A DNA stretch of 64,000 nt from assembly GCA_947179485.1 (NCBI GenBank), contig OX359250.1, positions 8,227,873 to 8,291,872 of the forward strand, written 5' to 3'. The position numbers and the translations under genes are program-made. Position 1 is the first letter of the stretch. Each line of letters starts with the position of its first letter. Source of the stretch: Allacma fusca. Taxonomy: Eukaryota; Arthropoda; Collembola; Symphypleona; Sminthuridae. The notes under the pieces are model-generated. The model was not told the origin of the DNA and ran no database searches. It saw nothing but the letters and a program-made list of their open reading frames with translations. Below, in pieces: positions 34,228-46,688 of the stretch.

Positions 34228-36050
34228 ATGGTCACTGGCAGTATACCCCGGAAGTTCCAATTCTCACAGATTTGAAGTTCCTCGCCATGTGACATTTCAG
34301 TCAATCGGACAATGTCTGCAAACTGAGTTCTCGGGTTATTTGATTCAAACAATGGCTAGGTTATTGATAAAGAACCCCGAGATTCGGAGTTTTCAACCCG
34401 ATCTAGTAATGTTCTTTGATTACGATACTGATTTGGGAACGTAAGGGTGAAGCATGTATTGGGTCCCAGAAATAGAACGGAAATAATTCAGGCTAAATCA
34501 CAAGGACGTCAGTTTACATCCAAAAACCAATGTAGAGAGGATGGGTTTTGAGACATCAGTAGAAAAAGATGGTGACGTTCTCGGATACGCAATCCCAACA
34601 ATTCTTGGTGGGCAAGGAAACACGTCTTTTAATATTTTCCGCGCAAATCAGTTCGCTCTAAGTACGTGGGAGGACTTTATACTCCACAAACCTCAGAACA
34701 ACAGTAATATCGGGTTTGAAATTTGATTACGAGAGCGAAAACAAAACCAGGCTGACATTCTTTTACTACCGGGCAGTGCCTGTCATGGGAACAGAAAAGT
34801 TGTCCCCGTTCCCACAGTTTGGTTTGGGTACAAGATAGAACCCAATTCCCAAATTGCGCCCCAAATCTTGTGAACAAAAATGCCGTACACAGACTCGAAA
34901 TTTTAAAAATTATAGCACCCAAACCCCTTCCTGTTCCCAAAAATTAATTTTGGGTGCACCCAAACCTGTACCCAAAAACCTGGAACCCGTTCCCGTACCC
35001 GAAACGGAAGTTCATATATTCAAGGATAAAAGTTATACATTATATATACTTATTGTTTCAATTTTTGCTAACAATGGCTCCACACAATTGCACTCATTCT
35101 ATTTGTTATGTCATTCGACTTAGGTAATTAATTTGTAATTTTTAAGTCACCTTACAACTGCTAAGCACAACATACGCATATAATTAATTTTTATTTGCAC
35201 ATTTCATCATTTGACGTGGGATGATCTGTTCAAACAAAGAGCGTTTGCCTCTAAACTACAACAACAACACAAAAATATTCGGTCACACCACGCCAAAACA
35301 AAACAATCATGTAATTATCGTTATGCTCGCAAGATTCCTCTGTACACGGGTACGCATGAACAAGCCGGGTTTTTGAGCATACCCTTCCCGATCCCGTTGG
35401 GTACAGATCCCATTCAGCCTGTATTGCACCCGTTCCCATATGGGTTCCTGTTCCCACATACTATAATTGGTAAGGTTGGTTCCCAAACCTGTACCCACAC
35501 TTATGGGTGAAACCCTTTTACACCCATATCATACCCGTTCCCATTCCTGCACCCAAACACCCGGGTGTGACCCGTTCCTATCACTGGCACTGCTACCGGG
35601 TATTTGTCTTGCAACCATATTTCAAATTCACTATGGGCGAATTATCAACTGCTCCACGACCAACCTGCGACGGGCTAACCCTTGGTTTCGTTTTGCTAAT
35701 CCAAAATGTGGGGATAATGGTTATGACACGCCCTACTTACAGCTGGGAATACGCACTTGCAAATTTTCATTGCGTTTAAAGAATTGGGGAAATAATGTTT
35801 CCCCTAAATGTCCCAAAACAAATTCTTCAACGTTCGCAATCAGTAATAATTATTATTGTTGATGAGCAATTACTAAATTTCGCAGGAATTGCCAAAATCA
35901 ATCTAAGGCAAAATCTGGAGCTCCAAAGAAACATTCGAACAATGATGAAAGCTCCCTGCAGCAAAGCCTAATTTCAAAACGTCGAAGCATTAGACAAATC
36001 GTTGATCAGTTGGAACAGGCAAATTTCCGGATGGAAACAAATTAAACGAC
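34228..36050 (+). other. Possible decayed gene split by a MITE
   Basis: Weakly protein-like plus-strand readings are present on both sides of the MITE at 34774-35592: 34541-34726 (GYAIPTILGGQGNTSFNIF), 35601-35862 (LRRANPWFRFANPKCG) and 35886-36044 (KKHSNNDESSLQQSLISKRR, ending at a stop). The last could be a terminal exon, since an acceptor-like TTTCGCAG precedes it. No family was recognised, and in-frame stops separate the pieces. Confidence 0.25.
34774..35592. mobile_element. hAT-type MITE with GGGT(A)C-rich ends (819 bp)
   Basis: Ends CAGTGCC and GGCACTG. The 8-bp direct repeat CTACCGGG is perfect (34766-34773 and 35593-35600). Both subterminal regions (34790-35010 and 35340-35580) are runs of degenerate CCCGTTCCC/ACCCAAACC/GGGTAC units, inverted relative to each other. 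No coding frame. It belongs with the elements at 51164 and 56279. Confidence 0.9.
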
Positions 36051-39000
36051 AATTTTACGCTGTCCTTTTATTTTAGAGCTCAAATTCGAGGTAGAATAAA
36101 ATTTTATAATCGACATTTTCAATGATGCGTTTCTATGCACAATTTTAGTTTTAATATGAAATGACATTTTTAGTTCGAACACCTTTAAATAACAAATATT
36201 TGGTATCTTGTTTTAGTAATTCTTATGTCCAGAAGTCTTACAAGTGTTGTTTCTAGGAACCAATAAAATGCCCATACTTTCATTCATGGTTTAGTCAGAC
36301 GTTCAAATTAGCTTAAAATAAATTGTGAAAAATCAGTAGTTGCTCGGCAAATTTTTACCAATCGAAAACATTCCATCGATTGGGATAACGCCAGATCAAT
36401 TTTTGAGAACAATCGAAGAAGATTTAGTAATCCAACAATCTGATAAGAATAAGTCCACTATTGCTGTTTCTTTCGGATCATCCAAATGATTTACCAGGTA
36501 GTGCGGCATATGGTTTTGGTACATCGAAATATCTGGATCATACGGTAATATATAATTCAACCCTTTAATTCCAGCTGCCCATGTAACCCGAAAATGGTCA
36601 AACTCTTTGCAATTGCGCAGAAAGATTGGATGATATTCATTCGGGAACTCTGGACATTCATGTTACAGCATTATAACAGCCATTTGTTCCATCAATTCAT
36701 AAACGAATCGTTTTCGGGACCTATACCATCTAGCATATTCTCCATGTTTCTTTTTGACCCTCAAATCATAGCTTATCTTAACACGATGGTAAGCTTGCGG
36801 GAGAATCTTCTTTTCTTTAACCGTTTCCTCTATCTTGGAATGAAATGTCCGTGAGGTTACTTCTCACACACATGTTTTTCGATTCACAATCTGGAATCCG
36901 TTGTTTCAAAGCACAAGTAATTAGACAACATGGTTGAGTCTTAGGATGATTATTTCTGAATGAGCCAAAAACCCCACAATAAACACAGTATGCAGTGCCT
37001 CCAGCTTGTTCCACGAAACATTTTCGAGGCATATCTTTGCCTTTATGAAGGGTATGATGCTTTCCATTATAAAAATGATTATCATTCCAATTCGCATTAA
37101 GTGATTTTCACCAGGATGCAAGATCCATTGATTTTGGAAATAACGGAAGTTCTGTAACTGGTAACTGTTTAGCTGGAGATAGTTGATTTATTAGAAACTG
37201 TGGCGAGATGTTGCGATAGGTCCGATATCTGTATAGTGTATGTATATGTATTCCAGAGTAGCGACAGCTGCAGTTTAAATGACTGTTTTAAGACATGGTA
37301 GAACAATATTGCTGCCAGGTAAAGAATCTGCTCATGTAGATATGGTTCTATCTTCAAATCCAAGTTTCCCGTCACAGCAGAGATTTTTTCCCGTGTGAAT
37401 TCGTCTTCCTTTTCTCCTTCTCCTACTTCTTCACAATGGATTTTGGATTCCTCCGTGTCTTCATCGTAACAAGGACTATCTCCATTTTTGGAAATTTTGC
37501 GGGGGATGGATACCCAATGGTAACTTAATTACATCAAGAGATTCAGGTGGGGGTTTAAAATCGATAGACATTCTGAAATAAACTTTTCCCAACAAATTGC
37601 TGTACTTATGTTAGTTTTGATACAATTGAGATATAAGTGGTGCTCAGCAATGTCAAAAACTAACCCCGTATATACGGAAAACAAGCTATTTTTGTTTTTC
37701 ATTATCCACTTACCGAATTTTCTAGAATGACCTGTATCAACCTGCAAACGTTTTCATCAAGGTTAGCAAGTCTCGAAACATATACTTCTATTTATAAATC
37801 AGCGCATTAACTACTCTGCTATATGATGTGGCATTAGTTACAATACGTTGTAGCACTGATATATTACTTGGGCTTTAAGTTTCACTACCATGCGGGTACG
37901 TGTATACACGCTTCAACCCAAACCTTTACCCTTGTTGTGTAGCCTTGAGAAATATATGACATTGAGCATATGTATATATAGTGCCTAAAATTCGCATTGA
38001 ATACATTGATATGTTTGTTCAGCGAGTAGGCCCCGCACAGATTCCGAGCAACTTAAGTGCGAAAGAATCAGAATTTTATAAATCTCTTGATAAGAAAGAA
38101 TATAGGAATAATAGGCAACTATACACTCCAGGGAAACCAAAAACCTCGAGTATTCCCTTCCAAAACGTATTTATGAGATTATTAAAGCTAAAGGAGGAGC
38201 TACTCGCTACTAAACGTAAAAATCCACTGGATCGAACAATCTTTTGTCTCTCCGTTAGTTTTGATTTTCGTACCAACTGACGTAAGTTTTGAAATATTAT
38301 TCTGATTATTGATACGAAACATCGTTCCAATAGGCGGATTTAACACTACACTATTTCTGGAGTTTATAAGTCAGCAAAAAAGTAGTTTCTTTCTTTTTCC
38401 CGTCCCTGTCTCTATTTTACATTCCCTAGTTTAGCATGCTAAATATGAGTTTAGATGATACCTAATTTGAATAAAGACTTGATTAATATCTCTTCCATCT
38501 TTTTTCATGCTATTATCAGATTAACATATCTTGAGCCTCAAAATGTGCTCTTGATCTAATCACAATTCATTAGGTTCTACACATTACAAGTATAAATGGT
38601 CACTCGCTTACTACATGGTTAGTAATTAGCCTTACAACCAGACTGGACCTCACCACCAGGACTCCTCTGATTGGTTTTCGGTTACTCAGTCTGGCAACAG
38701 CTAGTTTGTTTCTTCCCAGGTTAGGAAATAAACACGGAAAGATCACCGCCAATACTTAGTGTGAGCACACCTCATAAATAAGCAGTCCCAATCTCCAGCA
38801 TTGTTCGACTCGAGCACAAGAACGATTTCAGTTGAAGTAGAATCTTAAAGGTTGTAATTCTTCATCATTTTTGTGTAAATTTTAGTGTCTGGCTACAGTA
38901 CTACAACCTTAGATTTAGATCAGGAATACACAGCCATCAGTAATAATAATTGATTTCCCCCTGTTTCCCTTTTAATCTTTAATTTAATCTTTTAATTCAA

Positions 39001-41507
39001 TTGAAGTATCAGTTCTATTATCTCGGACTAAATTGTTTATGAGTCATTTAAAGTATTTTATTCTAATAAACCATCGATCTATCATTCAGTACAAATCTTA
39101 CAGAGAACCTTTATGAAGTTATTTACCAACAAACCTCTATAACTCTTCGACATTCCATCGTGAGATAGCATAAAATCAGAGGGATACTCCAAATAATGGA
39201 TTCCTTTTCCAGCAAAATTTTCGATCAAAGCTACAGAATGGCGAAATCCACCAGTGATCAATTGGGATACTTGTAATCATAAAAATTTAATAACGTCAAA
39301 GAATTATTGAGAGCGTTACACAGAGGTTTCCATGAATTCGAGATATGAAGAAAACTTCAATGTTCTCTTTCATTTTCCTCTTGCATTTATAAATTGTAAT
39401 AGAGGAAGCGAAAATCAGCGAATCTCGTTTTTAAAGACCTCTTAAGGCTATCAATATCACAAATATTTGTATAACAATTTTTAAAGTCAGGATAATATTC
39501 TTCTGTAAGAAACTCAACTCTAAATATATACGTTTTTCAGGATTGGTCAATAATACGATGGTATGACCATTCAGTGGCAAAAATTTGACAGGTGAGTGAA
39601 TCCAACAGTTACAGTTTATTGAAACGTTAAACAATCGATTGATCCAGGATTTAACTCATAAATTAAAAACTACTCAAGAAATCCTCCAAAACAATCCCTA
39701 TACTGTAGAAGCGATTAAATCGAATACAATTAATCCCAGGGTACTCTTAGGATTATTACGTTGGACAGTACTTTCAAAAACACAAAGGCTGTTTTGAAAT
39801 ATGTGGATATGGTACAATAAAGGATCAAGCAGTGCACGCTTACGTTTAACATTGTAGTTAATATTATATTGTTATTATTTGACTATTAATTATTTTATTC
39901 TATTTCTTAAACGTTTGACGAAAACTGTTCAACTATTTGTATTTATGATTGTCGCCTGAGTTGTGAAATGTGTATATTTAAAACATTTACATTATTAAAA
40001 TATAACACTGCTTGCATCAGCACCCATAAACGTTATTAAATCAGATATTTATGAGTCACAGCAAAGGACAAGGCGAACATTGTAATAAATGGAAATACTC
40101 CGATTCCAAAAGAAACGTTTATTGACAACGACATCTCTTAAAGTTTGACTGCGCGTTATACATAAATCAATTCATTGAGTTGATATATCTTCCATAAAAA
40201 ATCCTTTTATCAAAGATTACATGAAAATGATAATAAACAAATTGAGTTCTACTGCTCATGTCACTCCCATTCACAAAATGCAGATGCATCCAATAATTTA
40301 GATTTTCATTAGGGTCGGAGAAGGTCGTTGGAAATATTTTTGCTCAATCATCCACCTTAGATCTGCTAATTGGGATAATATTGAATGCTTGGCTCGCTGG
40401 TCCATTGAGTTCTAGAGGAATGGCGTAACTTAGGAACGTCTCTCTCTTTCTTATCAATTGCCTTGTAAAATTTTGTTTTTTCCACGCTTACGGTATCTAT
40501 AATATGCGCAGGACCAACTTTGTCAAACAACGTGTGAGTTTAGTCAATTCGATCGTTTGGTTCTAAGCCGTAATCTATATCCGTTAAGTTCATTCGTTCG
40601 AATGTTAACTCGTTTTCGGTGCATATGGAACCTCCATATTCAACTAAGTCAGTAAAATATTAACATATATAATTTTGATTAATATTAATTATATTAACAT
40701 TAATATTTTGAACTTTCCAAACTTGTCCGTTTATTTCATTGAAGAACGTTATTCCTACGAATTCTACTTCGAGGCAAGGCCCCACTGATTTAACGCGATT
40801 AAAGACTGAACCCGTTGTTCGATGTGGTTCACTACTTTATCCATACATCACCAATGACTTCCCTAAGCAATTCCATTTTTCAAACACTCTTATGCAAGTG
40901 CCGCACGTTTCTGCTGATTAAACGTTCCATTGTGTGAGTTTATTGAAAGAGTAGGTTATGGACATGCCATTTAAGCCTTACTCGTGGGGTATTTACTTAT
41001 CTATTTCATTCGAAATAATGGATAAAGTCGTGAAATGTAAGTAATAGTAAATCGTGCTGATTGAAGGAATGAATGAATAAAGATTGATTGGAGTTTTACA
41101 TTAATCTGAAGACTAATTGATTTTATTAAAACAGAAAATAAACGGAAAAGAAAACGAAGATTGAACAACTAAAATTAGGTGTTACAGGAATGACTCTCAG
41201 TTATTCACAGAATTCTGTTCACAGATTCTCAGAATCTTAAACTTACCAAGTGGCTACTGGAACCTATTTTTACTTTCTTAAGTCTAGACGTTACATCTAG
41301 CAGGACGTAACCGGACGTTGACACTTGTCGGCCTTATAGCCGTGTAGAAGTGCTTACAACGCACCTTTATATAAAAAATGTTTTTAATTACATCTAAGAT
41401 TAGAATTGGTTGGCCCTAGGGTTGTGAGTTATTCACCACTTTATGTTTTACTCCTGGGAGTATTTACGTATACCATGCATTTACAGTGCATACCTAACAT
41501 TATAACA
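36051..41507. other. Undeciphered region
   Basis: No confident gene. A minus-strand reading near 37120-36817 is Cys/His rich (RKCFVEQAGGTAYCVYCGVF, then a CCLITC segment) and could be the end of a zinc-binding transposase such as piggyBac, but the spacing does not settle it. The plus frame at 37981-38280 (99 codons, Lys-rich, PGKPKTSSIPFQNVF) has no recognised family. The remainder, 38281-41507, is AT-rich with only short frames. Confidence 0.3.
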
Positions 41508-41867
41508 GGCAATTTGCGAAATGCACTTATAACTTATAACTTATAGCGTAACTTAAAATTTTACGTAAGCTCCGCCCACTTTACGTTAATTTTAGGTTTA
41601 CGTTGAAAAAAGTTAAAATCTCGACGTAAAATTATAATTATAAGATACTACAGACTATTTACGCAAACTTATCATTACACTCGCGCTCTTTGATTTAAAT
41701 ATGCATCATTCATAATCGCATCCAATCGGATTGATGGCCATTGAAATAGCACTGCCATTGAAAACCACAAGCACACTACTGTAAACACAGTTGTGACTTG
41801 TGGCAGATACAAAATATCTAGCGCTGTCAATTTTCTCACATATTTCTCCAGTTTTCCTGCTTCCAAA

Positions 41868-42749
41868 ATGCCTGCAAGAAAATCTCCAGGATCCAGTCAT
41901 AAAGTTTGCAAAACTCCAAAGGAGAAAAAGCCCAAAAAGGTTAGTAAATAATCTTAATATGTACATTTCTTGGTTAAATCTTAGGTTCATTGCTACAAAA
42001 TTATAAACTCAAGATTGAAATAAATGTAATAGGAAAGGTTCGGGTTTAACATTGAGAAAGACATAAGACTTCTGAGGACGGCAATAGCACTTAATCCTTG
42101 GCAGTTGGGTGATGATAAATGGACACAAGTTGCTAAAGAACTCAATGAAATGTTCAAGTACGATGTTACTCCAAGAACTACAAAAGACCGAGTGGATCGA
42201 CTGGTGATACAGCTGAAGCAGCAAGAGCTCAAATCCAAGTGAGCAAAAACTATTTTCAAAGGGTTTCTTTTTACTAAAGTGTACTAGGAATTTATTCAGG
42301 AGTCAGTTATTATTTAGGAGTCAGGAGGATGTATATGTATGTACGTAGTAGCCCCAATACTTTGTCAATTATTTTGACTTCAAAGATATTAAATGTGTAC
42401 TTTGGCTAGTAACTAAACCAGCGCAAAATTCCACTGTTGAATTTTCTGAAACTAGCTCAGCAATGGTAATCTCCTAATGTATCAATTTAAATTGAATGCA
42501 TTAAATTTCAATATTAGGACTGGAACTGAAGAACAGCAAACAGAAAGAGGCGAACTCATTCAACAAATAATTGCTATTGTTGAGGAATACCTGGCTCCCA
42601 TTCAGACAAGTATGACAGTTTGCAAGAATGCCTCCAACTATGTACTGCTTCTTGATATCTTGCATGAGGAGCTTTTGATTTTTTTTGAAGTCCAGGAAAG
42701 CAAACAGTTGAATAATTTTACCAAATCCATACTCTACACTCACACGTAA
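41868..42749 (+). CDS. Harbinger Myb/SANT-like DNA-binding accessory protein (3 exons)
   Basis: Exons 41868-41939, 42033-42238 and 42518-42749 give about 169 residues with phase-matched GT-AG introns. A basic N-terminus (MPARKSPGSS, KEKKPKK) is followed by a Myb/SANT-like domain: DIRLLRTAIALNPW, DDKWTQVAKELNEMF and VTPRTTKDRVDRLV. Exon 3 gives TGTEEQQTERGELIQQIIAI, a helical tail of the kind these proteins have. In Harbinger systems this protein helps bring the transposase to the nucleus and to the ends. Exon 3 lies wholly inside the last transposase exon on the opposite strand, so its 3' portion (after about 42600) is uncertain and may be an antisense reading or be spliced further. Confidence 0.75.
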
Positions 42750-43777
42750 TGCTGACATATCAGTATTAAACTTCTTCTGTGCATCCGACAACTTTGCGCG
42801 ATTTTTGAAGCCCACTTTTACAAATTTCTGGTTTGCATAGCCAGAATCTCCGTAAAGTGAAAACCAAGTTCCATCCGCATTGACGAAAATCTCCTCCATT
42901 TCTGAGATTATTTTGCTGCTATGTATAATTGCCGAATCGTGCCTCTTTCCAATGTAAGGTCCGTCGACTCTGGCAAGTAGTCCATTGGGCAGCATAAGTC
43001 CTTGGTATTTGACAAGGTGTTCTTTATAATAGCCACTATAATATAACTCCTGCTGTTTCTTTGGTCGACAAATAGGCCGACAAGTTCCATCAATGAATCC
43101 AACAATGTTAGGATAGAGTGAACCACTGTAGGAACAAGCCTGAAAAAGTTTTGAGCACTAATTGCAGAACGAGTTTTAATTCTGGATAATAATAATATGC
43201 ATGTTTTTGACAAAATAACTTGTAACCTCGTACCTCCGCATATTGGGCTAACTTTTCCTTTGTGAGCCATGGCTGATTTAGTGACCTGATTCGGTTACTA
43301 AAATTATTGAAGATCCAATCCAGCATCCAATTACAAATTCGAGACAACGAAGAGATATCACGGCCAAAAAGTTTCACCAAGTCAAACAAGCGATTGGGAT
43401 AGCAAAGTCGCCTCAAAAGTATTGTCAACCCTTCTAACCCTGTTGGTGTACATTAAACTGCCAATCAGCCTTCTTAGTTTTAAAACTAGTAATTACGGAT
43501 GGAGAGTCAACAGCAACTCACCATTCACCTTCATACCATTTTTTAATCGGATATTTTCTGGGATTTGTAAAGCCTCGCCAATTCGAACTATTTGGGCTGG
43601 AGTAAAACGAAATAACAACTTGCTTTCACGATCACTGTAGCTGTTTAAATCAAACAGTTTTCTTTTGTGGAGAGATGTGAAATCTAATCGCCGGAGTCGT
43701 TTAATAGAATAGTATAATGATGATGAAATCACTTTTTTTAAGCACATCATCCTTAGCTGACGAGTCGAAACAGGCAT
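42501..43777 (-). CDS. Harbinger DDE transposase (3 exons, about 366 residues)
   Basis: Exons 43777-43522, 43439-43234 and 43139-42501, with GT-AG introns that keep frame (1101 nt in total). ATG at 43775-43777. The N-terminal region has SIKRLRRLDFTS; FRFTPAQIVRIGEALQIPEN is followed by LTILLRRLCYPNRL, typical of the helix-turn-helix before the DDE_Tnp_4/HARBI1-type nuclease. The catalytic triad is visible: Asp in GFIDGT, Asp in YGDSGYAN, Glu in LRVSVEYGFGK. GPYIGKRHDSAII is also conserved. The length is near that of HARBI1 proteins (about 350). No stop or frameshift was seen, so it may be active. It cuts and joins at the element ends in the nucleus, with the Myb-like partner encoded convergently. 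Confidence 0.9.
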
Positions 43778-44081
43778 TTTTCCTGGAAGAACTCTACTCT
43801 CTCCTGAAAGAGTAGTACTTACTTCATGGAATTCAGTAGGTGACTGCAGTTGCAGTGTGGTACGCAATCTTTATATTTTGTAATTAATTTTCGTTCCGTG
43901 TTGCTAAGGATACTACCGAATTGTTGATTCTAGTTGTCAACAACAGTTCCGCTGCGTGCAGAGTGTCGCAAATTGTTCAACGCATACCGTATACTTAAAT
44001 TACTGATAACGTAAAATTGCATTATAAGTTATAGGTTATACGGTTCATGATTTACGGAATCTGATCGCAAATTGCCTAACA

Positions 44082-45000
44082 ACAGACTTTGTTATCCGCA
44101 AGACCTCTATTCTGCCCCAAATTGAAATTCAGATGAACCCCTTAAATTAGTTTCCAAGAATATAATCAACAATTCAAGGATAATCATAATAATAAATTTA
44201 AACACAGTGATACAATCCTGTTATTATTCCCAATGTACACAGAATTACGTATGCGTAACAAAAAAGAAATAATTCATGTTCTGAAGATACAATTATTCCT
44301 GATTTTGTTGGGCAAACAAATATCAAATTTTAAAAACATCCCTGTTTTTAAAAATTCCTGCAAAGACGAATACAATTCCGTGGACATGGGGTCTCACATT
44401 CCTGCAGAACATACCAGTCAAATCTTTACCACTGAACAGACGAATCGTTAAGTTCTTGATCGTCCCTGAAATAAAACGTAGCAGAATTAAAAATTTTAAT
44501 ATTTAGAACATCTAATTTCGGTTACAGCGACATTTGATGTGCTAACCAAGTGGAATAATTATTATTGGAATAATTTTCCATGTAAACCAAAGAAATGGAG
44601 TGGAATACAACTGGATTATTTTTGGGTGTACCTGCAAAATTTGAGGCAAACTTTGGCCAAATTAATGGCTGCCGGTACAAAGAAACCATAAAAAGATTTT
44701 TGCACAGCTGTTGCAATAGATTCAGTTGCCTATTAGTGATGATATATAAGTTCAAAACTATAAAGCAGTTGAGTGATTCTTTGTACCTTGAATTTGAGAT
44801 TTCTGAAGCAAACACTGGGTAGAGGTTTCCAGTAACTTTTTGTTATTCGAGTGATTTCGATATTTGCAGCTTCGCCAATTGATTTCAGTTATGTTTGTCC
44901 CGCTGAGAATATTTTGAAGGACGTATTTCTGGAAAACGCATCCATGGATTTGGAAATTCCGCTGTGGCATTCAAGAACGTGAGTCAGGTTGATTGTCTGA
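44082..45000. other. Unassigned sequence between Harbinger and the hAT nest
   Basis: Short frames only (for example 44522-44815 minus and 44595-44822 plus, which are antisense to each other). The sequence up to 45008 is the target into which the 45009-51031 element inserted; it resumes at 51032. Confidence 0.4.
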
Positions 45001-46084
45001 GTTCCTGTGAGGGTTAAAAATTCGAGTCGGAATCGAAAAAGAATCCGCAATTTTAAAGTAATAGAATCGGAATCTGAATTGAATATAATGTAAAATCGGT
45101 ATTGGAAATCGGAATTGGAAAGTAAGTATTAGTATTGGCATTAGAATTTAATGATATTCGGATGTATTTCGATTCCATTTCTATATGACATTACATTATA
45201 CGGCCCAGGGTTGGCCAATTGAACATGCCATGGCATTTTGGGCATTTTCAATTCAGGGCATTTTCGGCATCTATGGCATTTTGGGCATTTTTGGCATAAT
45301 CCGCGTAGGGCAGGCATTTTGGGCATATTCAGTCGTTTCTTGGGATACTTCTGCCTGGACGCTATCTATTATTTTTTCAGCAAGGTAAATTTCGATACAT
45401 GTTTTGTTTGAACCAATGCAAATATTTTTATAATTGCATACCTGAAAGTTCATTATTAAATTGTAGCGTGTCGCGTGTCTTGATTCACTGTACTAAAATT
45501 TTTATTATCATTATTTTAAATCTCATTCCCTTTTCTTAATTTTAACCTGAGATTTGATCACGATACCTCGAATCAATGACAATATTCAGCTTCATTTTTC
45601 AAACAATGGTAAAAATAAAATGTTGTGTAATTACTTTCATAAAAAGCAGTTGGATTATACCATAAAGTGGCGTGCTCCCACGACAGTTTAAAAGCCCCAG
45701 TGGAGGTAAAACGGGAATTATCCAAATTTAGTACCAAAACGTGTATTGCTCTGGACATCGATGTGACCAAAGAAATCGCTTTAAGTTCACAAGAATCAGC
45801 ATTGGTCAAATCATTCTCAACAACGTCAGACCTGAGTTCATCAAAACAAATTAGACATGAATATCATGTGTATAAAATATCATTGCAATCCCCGAACTGG
45901 AAAAAAATATTTTATATGACGACGAAAACTTTTCTATAGGCCGAAGGTGAGTTGATGTTGAGGATATAGTTGAATTAGTTTAACAATACACAGGGGAAGA
46001 AACGGTGTAGGAATACTAACAGTTTACTAATTGCCATGATTTAGATTAATTCATTCTGTAAAATGCAAAGGTGGGCAAAGTATT

Positions 46085-46330
46085 CGCATACATTAAAACC
46101 TACATATTTTTAGATTCTTACGTACAACCTACATTTTCGCCTACATAAATCACTCCCTGGACTTGACCCTACCTACAACCTACATACATTCCTCCCGGGA
46201 GTTGACCCTACCTACAGCCTACATACAACACTCCCAAGATTTGTCACTACCTACAACCTACATACATCGTTCCGGAGATTTGTCCATACCTACAACCGAC
46301 ATACCTCTTTGTCTTAATTGAGTCATACCT
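46085..46330. repeat. CCTACATAC subterminal array, 3' side of the hAT element
   Basis: About ten degenerate units of CCTACATAC/ACCTACAACC, arranged in a loose period of roughly 50-60 bp (ACTCCC...TTGACCCTACC). Related units at 49850-50035 (GCCTACATAC, TGCCTACAAA, GCCTACTTCT) sit inside the other end. They are good candidates for transposase binding sites. Confidence 0.75.
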
Positions 46331-46688
46331 GCAAAACTAAAATGAAATTATACATGCATAAATTGAAGTTATTTACAATGCTATTAATTTAAAACTAAAC
46401 AGTACGTGCATAGTTGGCAAGGAAAATGCTTGATCACGTCACATTATTAAAATTTGCTTTAGAAATGTTGCAAATATTGTTTCAAAAATGTTTTATGTGT
46501 GCTACTTATTAAAAATCAATTTATGTTGCTTGATTTATACTTCAATGATTTCAATAATTGAAAGAAAACAAATTTTAGCCTGTCAATTTTATAAGTTTCT
46601 GTTTAATGCCGTATTACATTTGTTATACAAAGAATAAACATGTATTGTCATGTATAATGAAAATGTTTAAAATATAATGTAAAAAGAT

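Larger units (their letters stand above)
41508..44076. mobile_element. PIF/Harbinger DNA transposon, apparently complete
   Basis: The ends GGCAATTTGCG and CGCAAATTGCC form an 11-bp inverted repeat. The 5-bp direct repeat TAACA flanks both sides (41503-41507 and 44077-44081). Subterminal regions share ATAACTTATA and CGTAAAATT motifs in inverted orientation. It carries the two genes typical of this superfamily, a DDE transposase (minus) and a Myb/SANT-like protein (plus), converging in the middle. Both are open across phase-consistent introns, so the element may be autonomous. Confidence 0.9.
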
